NCBI RefSeq assembly: GCF_036669915.1
Contig: NC_089317.1
Span: 7,797,911 to 7,861,910, forward strand
Length of the DNA stretch: 64,000 nt
Direction: 5' to 3'
Source: Pocillopora verrucosa
Taxonomy: Eukaryota > Cnidaria > Anthozoa > Scleractinia > Pocilloporidae
The first letter of the stretch is position 1; each line of letters starts with the position of its first letter. The notes under the pieces were generated by a model. The model ran no database searches. It was not told where the DNA came from and saw only the letters and a list, made by a program, of their open reading frames with translations. The position numbers and the translations under genes were made by a program. Below are positions 24,393-36,305 of the stretch, piece by piece.

Positions 24393-27300
24393 TTACAAGT
24401 TAACGGTTTCCTCCACAGGCGCGATAGCGACTGATTCCTCGATTTCTGAAACTACTCCATCATCTAGGCTGCTTCTGCTTCTCGGTGAGTTTGCAACACA
24501 ATGATTTGTCTCTGACTCATTCCTTTGATTTTCTTGGAATGCAGTCGTACCTGGACTAGCTATCCCCAATATTACACCATCGTCAATAGTAGTAACAACT
24601 GTGTCGCTGCTAGCAATACTCTGCTGACTCGTACGCACTTCATTCATCGCCATCTCATATGAAGGCAAGAATGGAAATTCGTTTGTCAGCTGTGATTCAG
24701 GATCCTCAGCAACTGACCGAGATCTGAAAAAACAGGAGGAAAATAAACTTAGCAGTTGCTTGGCAATCTTTTAAAAGCAGAATGAAAAACTGCCTTTAAC
24801 AAGCTTCCAAAGGCAACCATTACCATGTGAAATGAAAAAGGAGAAAAGTTTTTAGAGAAACTTTTGTGCTGCGTCAGTGGTGGTATCATAAGATATTTAG
24901 GTTCTACCAACTAGGTTGGTAAGCTAAATTGGCTACCGTAAAAAAACCGTAAAAACGAGAAATAAGAACTCACTTAAACACCGCATCCCATGCTTTGCAT
25001 GCAAAAATAAAGAAGACAATCAGCTGAATGGCTAAAACAACTCCATATACTATGACGATCGTCAAACCACCTGTAAATTAAAAAAAAATAAAGAAATGAG
25101 TTTTCCTCAGTACGTCGATATGGAATGCATTACTGGAAATATTAAACATGAGACTAAACAAAGTAGCTTTAAAAGGCGCTTGAAAAAAGAAAACTGACGT
25201 CATACAGTTATATCGAGCAGTAAATAGTTTTATTATAACTATTACGGAACTGTTAATATTTTTATTTTACTTTATTACCGACATACTCACAGATTGTTAT
25301 GTCGTAGACTGAGATAAAATTTTTGATATTAATGTTTTTGCTTTCCTCTTTTGGTTATTTTTTTATTCGTGGCAATACCCGCAAAACGGCGATACTTACA
25401 ATACTGTAATGAGCTAAGCGTATTGGACCACATTAATAAAGTTACCTACTTACTTTTACTTACACCAGATTATTTAGACAAAAAGAGACTGTGGAGAATC
25501 TCAAGAGACTCTTTAATCAACATCCTTGGCTTTTCCATTTACTCATCAATATAAAATAAAAATAATTTTCAAAGAATTCTCTGGTGCTTACTAAATCTCT
25601 TAGCAGTGGTAATTTCATTCTACCCTAGTTGAATGTGGACTCCCCACCCACTCCTCCCCCTCCAACGGTTCTTGATCTCCAACACTGACCAAGAGTAATG
25701 GACCAGTCATTATTTATCGTCTGGGTAAGCGGGTGGGGGAGATTTTTGAGGATCACATGGTTATCAGGGGTAACGGAAGGTGATCAGTCGTCGCCAACTT
25801 AATACGAAGGGGAACTATAGATATTGACTGTTTATTAACTGCCAATGAGGAGGATCCTAAGAATCCTCCAACTCCCACCCCGAACCTCCTCCCCGCTCCA
25901 TCGGCGAAAAATAGTGACCACTCCCTAAACGAGAAGCGACAATAAACAAATAAACACATGGCACAAAATGTATTTAGGAGAAGATCGCGACTTACTAGCT
26001 TCATCGTTAGTTCCCTCGTCTTGGTCTGAGTGACCAATATAGTCTAGAAATCGCAATAAGAAAGAGAAGAAAAAAGGAACAGATGTATCATTGCATATTA
26101 CTGATGTGATGTTTTCATAGTAAGTTCTAAGGAAATAGCAACCAAATTAAAAAGTTATTTAAAGAAAGTTATCCGTTTGCCTCACGTCAGTGCAACGAAG
26201 ATACATTTTAGTCTCCCTTATGATACGAACCCAGGCCTTCGGATTTAAAAGCCCAATCTCTACCACTTAGATAGATAGATAGTTTATTATCAAGAACCTT
26301 GCAGCCACAGGCTGAATTACGTTTGATTTACAATAAAATATATACTACAAAAGAACACAGTAGTCAAAGTGAACCAGGCTAGCTAGATGAGCCGGAGACA
26401 GGCCCTAATTCTATGCTCAATTTTGATCGGTTCTTACCCATGATCTATGGGAGGACAGACGCATAGATGGCAACATAAATGACGACGTTTTGTTTTTTAT
26501 CATGATTATAAAACAAATAGATCCCATGTCACCGTAGGTCTGTAAAGCTCTCTTAGAGTAATCTGTAATCTCTTATTAAACATGCGCACGGCAACATAGA
26601 ATGTATTTGTTAATTTTTGGCGCTTCGGCTTGAGCGTTTCTTCCCCTCCCCTCCCCACCCCCTAAACCTTTATAACAAAGTCGCCCTGTTTCAGATCTAA
26701 AGGCCGCAGCTCGAGACTAGCTTTTAAAAACGAAACCTCAAAGAAGTCGCACTTTTCTTGCGAGGGGACATCGAGTAGGTCATTTCAATACCTTGTATCT
26801 AATTCTGACGAAAGGCTAACCATCGGAGCGTCATTTTTAGAAACTCTTGAAGGTGGCCAATTTAAATTATCACCTTAGCTGATAAAACTAAATTATTCCT
26901 CCAGCGACGTGGCACCTCCCGTTTATTCATTTACTTGATTCTGTTCCCTTGGCTTGACCGTCTATCAGCGTTCCTATAAGCGGGCATTTGGTACTCTAAC
27001 CGTAGCCCTTGGCGCCGAGAATTCTTCGGTACTCACGTCCATGTCATTGTGTTCCGTTTGTTGACTTAAACCTTAAATGTTAATCTCCCGATCTTAATTT
27101 TCTAACCCCCTCCCTTATAAAACCCTCTAAACGAAGGAAGAGGGCACTTTAAAAGGCGGAAATCTGTCTAGGAAAAGGATCGGAGATGTAAATTCACTGA
27201 ATAATCAGAGAGATGTGTTCGACGATTTTTTTTAACGATGCATAAAACGCGTTGAGAGGCAAGACATGATGCATAAAACGTGACATTCACGAAGAACTAA

Positions 27301-28586
27301 GAGACCAACTAGCATGCATGAATGGATATCATCTCATCTCATGGATGATTGTACAAAGACAATAAATTATTTTTTTTGTACAATCCACCATATGCGAGAG
27401 CTTGGTAGTTGTTATTTTAGCCCGTATGAACCTGGTCGTGTAACTTATTTCAACATTGCTTCGTGGATGGAATATAAACTTACGTCGGTGGCATCCCAAC
27501 AAAATAAAAATGAAAAAAAGGAAGAAAGAGAGAGATAGAGAGCGAGAGAGAGAGAGAGAGAGAGAGAGAAAAATAAAGAGAAGAAAGAATAAACAGGCCC
27601 TGATCGACTCCGCCGTGAAATAAGTATTATAGCATTATCAAAGGGTAATTTAGTATTATGAACTGAGTTGATAACGTAAATTGGCCACCGTAAGGAGTTT
27701 AAAAGTTGACTTTTCGAGCACTAGCCCTTTCGTCAGAGCGATGAATGAAGGGCTAACGCTCGAAACGTCAGCTTTTAAACTCTTTACGGTGGCCAATTTA
27801 AGATATCAACTCAGTTCATAGTACTAAATTACACTGTTATAATCTTCCACCGACGTAGCACCACAGTTTCTTCAGTGGGGACATCGAGTAGGTCATATTA
27901 GTACCTAATATCTAATTCTGACGAAGGATTAACTTCATGATTAGCATAATTAAAGCTTGACAGCACGCTAGATATAGAGGTTGCTTTCTTTCTGTACGTC
28001 CCCAGAGGATAAACGTGTTGTTCAAATTTGCCGTTTGTACAGCATGTTTACGTAAAAACAAAAGAGCTGCTCGAAGCTGGTGTTTCTCGGATCCTCCTTA
28101 TTTTAACGCAAAAACGTGACCTTCCAGTGTCGATTTGTTGCTTATCAAGATGATCGATATGTAGGGTACACTTCGATTATAACGAAATCTAATTTAAGTC
28201 TTAAAAATGAAAAGGTTCAAGAACGTTTAAAGATCAAGTGAATATCATCAGCACAGAGACAGCTTAGGCTTGATTCTCGTAATAAAAAATTTACGGTCTT
28301 GAAATGAAATGCCCAGTTTAAAATCTGAAATTTGAAAAGTAGACGCCACATTCAAAGGGATTTTACTCAATCCAGTTCAGACTGAGTAAAAACCAAAGTT
28401 TGTGGTTTAAGACCATTTCTTTTATGGCCTACGCGTAATATTATTGAAAAGAAAAACTTCCGTTCTCGTTTAACTATAAACAAAGTGTTTGTTCTGAAAT
28501 GCGCACGACGACTTACCTCCATGGACAGCAGAAGAAAATAAAGCCAACAGCAAGAACGACTCGTAGAGGTAGCCCCTTACACCCAT
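24393..28586 (-). CDS. Gene B: small type I membrane protein with acidic mini-ectodomain
   Basis: Four minus-strand exons giving 546 nt and 181 residues. 28517-28586 is the signal peptide exon (ATG at 28586, hydrophobic SFLLLALFSSAVHG), ending in phase 1 at GTAAGT. 25996-26043 is 48 nt coding DYIGHSDQDEGTNDEA. 24974-25070 is the TM exon (residues about 42-64, TIVIVYGVVLAIQLIVFFIF, then CKAWD), phase 1 to 2. 24393-24723 is the tail with stop at 24393-24395. Tail residues 88-96 read FPFLPSYEM, as in gene C, followed by a Ser/Thr/Glu-rich region ending EETVNL. The mature ectodomain is about 17 residues, six of them acidic. No domain-sized open frame is seen in the 2.5-kb first intron. Function unknown; a membrane adaptor or co-receptor role is inference. 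Confidence 0.75.
26269..26284 (+). repeat. AGAT microsatellite
   Basis: Short (AGAT)n tract in intron 1 of gene B. Confidence 0.7.
26845..26920 (+). repeat. GGTGGCCAATTTA family, fragment
   Basis: AAGGTGGCCAATTTAAATTA followed by a degenerate TCACCTTAGCTGATAAAACT and CGACGTGGCACC. It is a diverged copy in intron 1 of gene B. Confidence 0.65.
27525..27590 (+). repeat. GA-rich microsatellite
   Basis: Uninterrupted (GA)n core flanked by GAAAGAGAGA and AAATAAAGAGAAG runs, in intron 1 of gene B. Confidence 0.9.
27640..27875. mobile_element. Foldback element of the GGTGGCCAATTTA family, both arms present
   Basis: The left arm reads GGGTAATTTAGTATTATGAA, CTGAGTTGATAAC, ATTGGCCACCGTAA. The right arm reads the complement in reverse order (TTTACGGTGGCCAATTTAAG, ATCAACTCAGTTCATAGTAC, TAAATTACACTGTTATA). 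The centre includes GGGCTAACGCTCGAAACGTC. The right end continues into CCACCGACGTAGCACCACAG. This is the most complete hairpin copy in the window and shows the family is a foldback/MITE-type transposon without its own protein. Confidence 0.8.
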
Positions 28587-31382
28587 TTTAGTTAGAGACA
28601 CAACAATAATCAGAAGGTAGCTACTTCTAAAATAATGTTTCAAGGCATGTAGATAAAAGTCGAGTCATTCGCAAAGTCGGTTCTCAGCGTTGAAGGATCA
28701 ATATCCGATGATAGTGCCGTGGCAATATGCTTTCAAAATGCAAATGTACTGGAATACATCATGCTTGCGGAGTCTGGCTATCTCATTTCAACTGTCCTAC
28801 CGTGACACGTGATTCGTGTTTCACGTGTCACGTCAATTTCCCAAAATGTGAAATACTTTAGCTCCTAGACTTTTGATGCCAAACAAGCCACTTCCACACA
28901 AGAGAACTTTGAATTAGATAAAAGTTTCTCGGTAATACTAAGAACCTTTTGTAGGTTTTACGCCTCATTTACAGCGGTAACTGTAAACAAAATTCTGCGT
29001 CATAGATATCGCGCTAATTCTAATACGACGGCCGATAAGCGGGATTGAACACGCATAAGCTCGTCAAGATATTCCTAAAAGTTGCTTCAATATAACTCTT
29101 CTTATCAAAGTCCAAGTTGGCAGCAATTTTAATCCGAAAGTTCAAAAATTAGAGCAGAAAGTTCACGTTTTAAATCTTGGTAAAACTGTTAAGTTTTCTA
29201 TTTTGGTTCAATTGGCAGGTAAACGAAACAATGGTTGTGTATGGTAATATTCGCTGTTTACAAACACTGACGTCAAGATCATTTGTTATTCAAATACACC
29301 GACTGTTAAAAGAAGTGCTTTATTGATCTCACGAAAAGCACTAGACACGCAAAAAGTGGCCTTATCTCCACTAGCCGAATACAGTTCATTTATCGTTTTA
29401 CAGCTTTGCTGCGTTTATCATGATTTATGAGTAATAATTTGTTAACGGGATTCCTAGTTATGTTCATTGAGCCATTATTTCATCCTGACAACTTATTTAA
29501 TTTAAGGTACAATTCTCAGCTTGATTACATCACTGTACAAAACTGTATCCACATAAGATACAGTGGATTTTCTATATTTACATTTTCAGGTGGTCCGTTC
29601 CACGATGGGATGACCATATAAACTATTGCAAAATAATCCCAGAACCCAGCTCTGTTTCACAAAGATAAATAAACACACAAACTCCTGAGCAGGAAAAAAA
29701 AGCTCCTCTCTTCTCTTCATTTATAAAATTGAAGTATTGATGCATCTTATTGTTGATAGTCCTCGCTGCGTTCATCAGAGGAATTATAGAAACTAAAGTG
29801 TCTTAACCTTTTCGCTTCTCTGTCTCTTTCAGTAAGTAACAAAGTCATAAGTTATTCTGGTAGTGATAACGGGAAACTAAACTTTGAGACCTAATTACAA
29901 TAGATTCTCTCTTCACGCTGTTATCGTGAAAAGGCGTACTTGTCTTTGTTTCAAAAACCAGAAAAAAAAGTTGCAAGGGTCTGTTAAGCTATAACTCGAA
30001 GATGTTTACATGATTTCATGGTAAAATTAGTCAAATTGAAAATATGACCTTGGTTTTGTTGTTGTTGTTGTTCTCCTTCTTTTTCCTTCTTATGTCTCTT
30101 TTTGTTTCTTGGTTTAAATAAATCTCGAGTTCCTTTCACATTCGTAGAATAGATAGGAAAGCTCGGCCATGCGAGTAACTTGCAACCCATGATTCTTTCG
30201 TATGGATTTTAATGAACTGCACGTGGAATAAAAATAATCCTCTAACGTTTAAATACGTCTGCGCAATGAAACTCTTGGTGCAGTCATAATACAGTTTTTG
30301 TGATTAGAAAACTAGAGCAAGACTTGAGGCCTAAGGAAACCAATCCGCCTAGTGTCAATCAGCAGTAGACCACTCGTCATGTGCTCTACGCGATGCAGAT
30401 TATGTCGGTTACACGGAACGACACCTTCTTCAATGTGTCATTGAACACGAGAATTCGAGCAACGTCTCACTACAGTGCACGGTAGGAGCGATCTTAATAA
30501 AATTCATTTTTTAAATTCTGAGAAAATAGCCAAGTAGGTTTGATTCTCCAGTATTCACAATGCTCTTCATCAAAAAACTCAAACCGAAGTTGAACGTGCG
30601 AGCGGAACTTCAATGCATGCAAAGCTTTTTGTTTAGTTTTAAGTCACTTATCGTTGTGAAACGTTTTTATTCAGCAGCTATTGTCATTAAAGTATTTTAT
30701 AGCATTGTAATCTCATAATTTTTTTTTAATTCGTCGTCGACTATATTTTTTAGCCCTTTTTAAAATGTATTATAGAAGGATTTCACCGCAATATTTTATA
30801 GTTAGAGAATCGTAGAAATACGTCAAACGCATTCATTGCCCTACGTAATGGATGAGACACGAAAAGCAAGCAGGATTATGCAGTTGACATAAGGAGAGCC
30901 ATTTGAGTTAAATATCTTTAATGCGTGATAAATATATCGCACAACAGCATGCAATATTAAAAATTCCCGCTAAATGTCGAACAGCAACAAACCTGTCTTA
31001 TTTTATTTCTTAGAGTCAGTCATTCAGTTGGTAATGCAGTCGGTCAGTCAGTCACGCAGTCTGGGCACTCAGTCATCACGCAGATAGTGTTGCTGTCAGG
31101 AAACAGAACGACTCATCGACACAAGCTTGAAAACACGAGATCGTTATTGTTAGAAAAACCTTCCTTCGAAATTGATCATTCAGCAGATACAACTGTAGAC
31201 CAGGTGCAAAGGTGGTAAACTCTATTTATTTCCAGGAGTTTGAAACTTAAACACATGCACATGATTTTACTTTTGAAACGACTCAATTAGACCGAAAAAG
31301 AATGATAAGAAGCTCCTTGATATTTCACCAGCTCTTACGTGTGTCACTTTCTTTCATTAATCAAAACGGTGTGTGCCTGTCT
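28587..31382. other. Intergenic between genes A and B
   Basis: About 2.8 kb with no supported exon. Open frames are short and lack splice context. The promoter of B and the 3'UTR of A should lie at its ends; no motif is clear enough to call. Confidence 0.4.
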
Positions 31383-34300
31383 TTAGCGTTTGACGTCACT
31401 TTCCACCAGATCCATTCCAGATTGCATGCTGGTACTTTGGTACGCCTTGTTATGAAAAGAACTGAGAGTCTTTGTGTCTTTCTCGCTTTCCTTGGTGCCT
31501 TTTTGCTCTTTTTCTGTTCCTGGTGGAGCGCTTGTTTTTCCCATATTGTTGTTCTGGCGTTCACTTGACTTGAGGTCGTCGATGGAGTCATGAACTCCGT
31601 TGCTTACGTCGTTGAGCTGTGTGAGGGATTATACATAAGTCATGACATGATCCTCACGGGTAATCGCAACTCAAAAAATGCAGAAAACCGAATTCTCAGG
31701 GAAATGCAAGTTTTATGGATCTAACCTGTCTGTATCAGACAACGGCAAGGCAATGCCACCAAATGAAAAGCTACGAATGTACTTGATAGGGTAAAGGCAA
31801 ATCGTGGCGGATTTTGGTGGAACAAGTATGTGATAATGAGTTTAGCACTCAAGCAAGATAAGCTTTTTGGCTTAAACCTGTTCTTCAGTCTCAGTAAACG
31901 GTTAAGTACTGATAGCAAGAGGGTCTCAATGGCCGGGGGTAAACCGTTAGCTGTAAAATGGCCAAAATTTTAAACATCAGCCGTGAAAGCCATCACCCTA
32001 TTGAGACCCTGTACAGAATGAATGGCTACCGACAAAGCTACATCACGGGGCACATTCTGATTTTGAAATTATTGATTCCTTAAAACAATGTTGACCTTGG
32101 TAACGAGAGAAAAACGTAAAAAACATGACATAATTGACTTCCAAGGTTCCGAATAGATAGTGACGGTATCCAGATCATCACTGACAACTTACCGAATTCA
32201 ACAGCGGAAACATGTACGTTAAAAAAAACTACGAAATATTAAATCTACTCTAACGTTTTGCAATACAGCAAAGAAGGTAGAGGATTGTTCATAAAAAAAA
32301 GCTAGTCAAAGTTCAGTAAACCTCTTTCCTGACCTTAAGCTGCTCGAATTTGGCTGGTGACTTCTCCTCAGCGTGCTCGCTGGACCGGTACATGCTCTGA
32401 AACTTCTCCTCCGTTATTTCTAGATCATATCCTCTTCCACTACTAGAGAAAAGAAAGGAAAGAAAACGTTACGCCTCGAAAGGTGATCTTAAGTTTCAAT
32501 TTAGTCAACGAAAGTACAGATAAATCCTAAGGATGAGGGTGCTAACTATAATCAAATCGTTGACAAAACAACAATAACAACAACACCAGAATAAGAGAGC
32601 TGTGATTATAACGAATTTACTTTTCAAAAAGGAAAATAGTAAATAAATTGGAAATTTTCTGGTATGAAATCTGTATACGATTCTATTTCATTTATATTTA
32701 GACGAAATATTTTATTATTCATTTATTCTTAACCACTTATCTTTTTTTTCATCGTCTTTCGGAAAACTTTTAAGATTCTTACCTTGTTGTTCGGGATTTT
32801 CGGTTAGGGTAACGGTAGGGGAGTAATTATACTGGTCTATAACTTGTAAATAGAATGTAATCAGTGTCACAGTAAAGTTGGATATTTCGCTTGATGATCT
32901 AAATATTTGCCTTAAGGTCTGGAGTACTCACCCATATGTTAGTCTTGATCGTCTGATCAACATCAAAGACATCACGACGCTGATCACAAAAAATAAGCCA
33001 CACACCACCAAGAACACAATACTCATCATCAACAAATTTTCTAAGAAACAAAAGTTAATGGACAGAACAAAATGATAACGGCTTTGTTACATTCCTCGAA
33101 GGGCTCACAATGCACCAGCTAATGCAATTCTTGTAACTACAAAGATCTAAACGCAAATTCATCAACAGGCTTGTGGCATTTATTCGCTGGTAGTTTTACT
33201 AGTATATTGAACTTTATTCCCCAGTTTGTAATTTATCTTGACCTCACCACTTGTTTGTTTTACAAGAGAATAAATTAATGATTGTCAAAGGGCTTAATCC
33301 AATCTTCATTTATTTGTTTTAGAATCTTAATTGTCTTAATTTTCTCTCTCTTTGCAGTTTCTATTGCCAATAGCAAAACGAAAAGCTGCAGCAATAGCAA
33401 CAGCATCATCAATCACAGCGACCAGCTCTGCAACATGGCTTACTTTGTTTCGAGTGCAAAGCTTTAGTGCATCATCAAAAAAAATTCCTTCAAAACCTTT
33501 AGCTGTAGGTCTTTGGGAATACTTTGAAGCTAATCGTTGTTAGCTGTAATTTTTCCCTTCACAACCTTTAGCTGTAGGTCTTTGGGACTACTTTGAAGCT
33601 AACTGTTGTTAGCTGTAATTTTTCCCTTTTCTATGTAAAGAGAGAGTCAATGATCTGCAACTCACCATCCTCTCCCTTTCCAACGATATACGTATTTTCT
33701 GCAAGAAAAAAAACTAATATAAGAAAAGACTTCACAAGCCACTTTGTAACTCGATCGATGGCTAAGGAGCAGAGGAAAATGAAGTTTATTTTTTCTAATT
33801 TAAGTAACTCAGAGTGAATCGTTTAGACGAATTAAATCATTGATCCTTTTGCGTCGTCGCACGTAAGTGATTAAAAGTCGATGACAATTTTTTTTTGTAA
33901 CAGTAATTGCTACAAACGTCAACAGAAACAAACTAAAGTGGGATCACTATCAGTATCTGGGCAACTGCCCACCTTCTCCTCCCCTAACTCAACAACAGTC
34001 AACTGATAACAATTTAGGGTTAATGTTGGGTTAGGGGCCCGGGGGTAGGTGGCCAGTTGCCCAGATACTGATATTGATCCCAAAAGGGTATTTTCCTTCT
34101 ATGTTTAGCTTCCAAATTTTACTCTAGCAAGGAGACAGGACTTCAAGTACATTTGATTTACAGGTCCAATTGAAAAGTGCTCTGGAAGTTGAGTCTACAA
34201 GAAGAGTATAATCAAACTATCAAAAGCAATTAGTCATATATAGTTTCGTATTACCAATTTCATATCACACGAACAACTTGTATCCATTTATTTTTGAAAA

Positions 34301-34861
34301 TAATTGCAAAGATTATCTGCCATTGTTAATTACCGGCACAGCAAGTTTCTGTTAGAAATTTTGGGGAAACGGGAAAAGCATCACAGCGTGAGCAAAGGAT
34401 GTATAAGACATGTATAAAGCGGAACTCAGTGTTCGTAGAAAACGAGATATTGTGTCTTGTTAACAACTGAAGGTGGAAATGCTTTCACTATAAAGTAAAA
34501 GTATTGTTGTTCTTGGAAGAAATTTCTGATGTATCTAGACGAAAAACATGTCATTACAAGTCTATCCAGAATGATTAATTTCAGGGAAATGCATGACCGA
34601 GTTGATAATTATCGTGGCAAATCCATTAATATTATCCGTTCCCGAGAAAATGCGGGAAGGGTAAATTTGCAAGGATTCTGAGTGAGAATCACTAGCAAAC
34701 CATTGAGATCAGTGTGATCCTGTAATAAACGCCTTAGTTCCTAGAGATAAGTCATCCATATAATTGAACCAAAAGGAAAAATGACTACCTGCAGCTGCGG
34801 ATGACGCGAACGAAAAGGCTACCACGAGGTACAACCCAGTAAATTTGAAGTGGGTCCACAT
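31383..34861 (-). CDS. Gene A: small type I membrane protein with 33-nt ectodomain exon and FxNxAY tail
   Basis: Five minus-strand exons giving 558 nt and 185 residues. 34789-34861 is the signal peptide exon (WTHFKFTGLYLVVAFSFASS), ending in phase 1. 33666-33698 is 33 nt coding ENTYIVGKGED. 32932-33040 is the TM exon (about 39-64, MMSIVFLVVCGLFFVISVVM), phase 1 to 2. 32334-32442 is tail 1, acceptor 32442 or the in-frame alternative 32439, phase 0. 31383-31616 is tail 2, with TAA at 31383-31385. All junctions are GT-AG and in phase. Tail residues 162-167 are FHNKAY, a phi-x-N-x-x-Y pattern of the kind bound by PTB domains; the rest is Lys/Glu/Ser-rich. It is the closest relative of gene E, which lies divergently 1.44 kb away. 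No homologue is recognised. Confidence 0.78.
31914..32013. repeat. Short element with terminal inverted repeats (GAGGGTCTCAAT)
   Basis: It starts GAGGGTCTCAATGG and ends CCTATTGAGACCCT, giving inverted termini of about 11 bp around roughly 80 bp. It lies in the last intron of gene A. MITE-like. Confidence 0.65.
33496..33628. repeat. 69-bp tandem duplication
   Basis: CCTTTAGCTGTAGGTCTTTG begins at 33496 and again at 33565, and the two copies are nearly identical over about 64 bp. It lies in intron 2 of gene A, about 40 bp downstream of the 33-nt exon. Confidence 0.85.
33948..34084. mobile_element. MITE-like element, copy 1
   Basis: It opens GGGATCACTATCAGTATCTG, GGCAACTGCCCACC and closes GGTAGGTGGCCAGTTGCCCA, GATACTGATATTGATCCC, forming long terminal inverted repeats around a core with CAACAACAGTCAACTGATAA and TTAGGGTTAATGTTGGGTTA. 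A second copy is at 38126-38286. It lies in intron 1 of gene A. Confidence 0.85.
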
Positions 34862-36305
34862 CACGCTGGATAGACTCTACTTGCCTTGGACGACACTATC
34901 CTTGAAGGAAATATAATGCAAGAAACGTTGTTTCCCCTAGATTGTTAATATTTTTTTCTTAATTATAACAATACCTTTGATCTGTGAAAGAACGAAAGAC
35001 AGAGGCAATAATCTGTCTACAAGGAGTTCGAATGCTGCTCACAATATGCAATCGCATACCAAGATATTGCTTAGACAAAGCTTCTGGGGACCTCTTTGAA
35101 TAAATTATTGTCATCCCAACTCCGTCGCAATTAAATAGACTTCCTTCTTTTATAAAGTCATTGAGTAAATCCCAGCTGAGCTAAAAAGTTGGAAAGTCTT
35201 GAGGTTTCTTTAACTTCAGTGCAAACACTTTAAGCATCTCTTTGAGTCTCGTTTGTTTTGCGTTTCTATTTAAAAATACAATGTTGTTAGCGAATAACGG
35301 GGATTCAATACAAATAATGGCATTTTTTTAGAAAGATAATGATAGCGTTGGTCGATAACGATAGGAATAAGTTCATTTTATTGACTCTATCAGTGAAAAA
35401 ATCCAAAAAAAAATAGCACTAACAAGTTTATCGAATGTGTTCCTGTTAAGTTTCAACTTTAATGCACTCACGTTATGTTGACCTCGGCCATTGACTTTAT
35501 ACAAAACACAGTGGGCAAAGGAGACCTTTGAGTACATTTACAGTCTTGCTGTTCAGATATTTTATTTCAGTAACGCGTTAGGATCTGGGTATGAGATTAG
35601 TTCTGGGCTTCAAACCAGATACCTTTGAAGCATCAAATTTTTATAACTCCACATGTGACGTCTCCAACTGCTTTCAGAACTCGGAATGTTCGAGAATAAT
35701 TTTCTTATTGGAATTACTATCATAGTGCGTGTACCAAGCTATTTCAACAATTGTTAGACTTGGGACGGTAGTCGAATATGTAGTAACTTCACATGGCCCA
35801 ACGCATTAGGATAAGCACAAAAAAAATAATAAATCAATGATCGATCGTCAGTTACTAAGGGTTAACAGTAGATCGCGACAAATATTCAGTTTTCTTATGG
35901 AAATTTATTACCCTCCTTTTACAATGTCACAGCATGCTCAAAACTCAAAGTGGTTTATTCGAATCAAATACCCGGATGAAAGTTCATTATTTGTGACTTA
36001 TGATCCGCGAAAGATATGCACAGCTATATGTCGTTCTGTCGATTATTAACCAGATGAATTACCTTGCGGCGTAAAACAACCCTGAATCTGCTAAAAAAAT
36101 AAACGCATATTTGAGTCCATTTGATTTGGATTTGACCTTGCGTTTTATCGATAGACGCTATTTAGAAACATTGCTGCAACAGTAGGGAAAGTAAGAAAGC
36201 TTCTGTTGTAAAATGCTTATTATAATTCATGAAGACGTTCACGTTTGCGCAGGATGCGTGTTTATGTTGCATGTTGATCATTCTTTCGATAGGTTGAGAG
36301 CATCG
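34862..36305. promoter_or_regulatory. Divergent intergenic region of genes A and E
   Basis: The start codons of A (34861, minus) and E (36306, plus) face away from each other across 1.44 kb, with no open frame of note between them. This region should hold both promoters. No TATA box or repeated operator-like motif was identified with confidence. Confidence 0.5.

Noticed and set aside
36213-36305. Upstream in-frame ATG for gene E
   Set aside because: It would add about 31 residues ahead of a signal peptide whose basic n-region and hydrophobic core begin at 36306.
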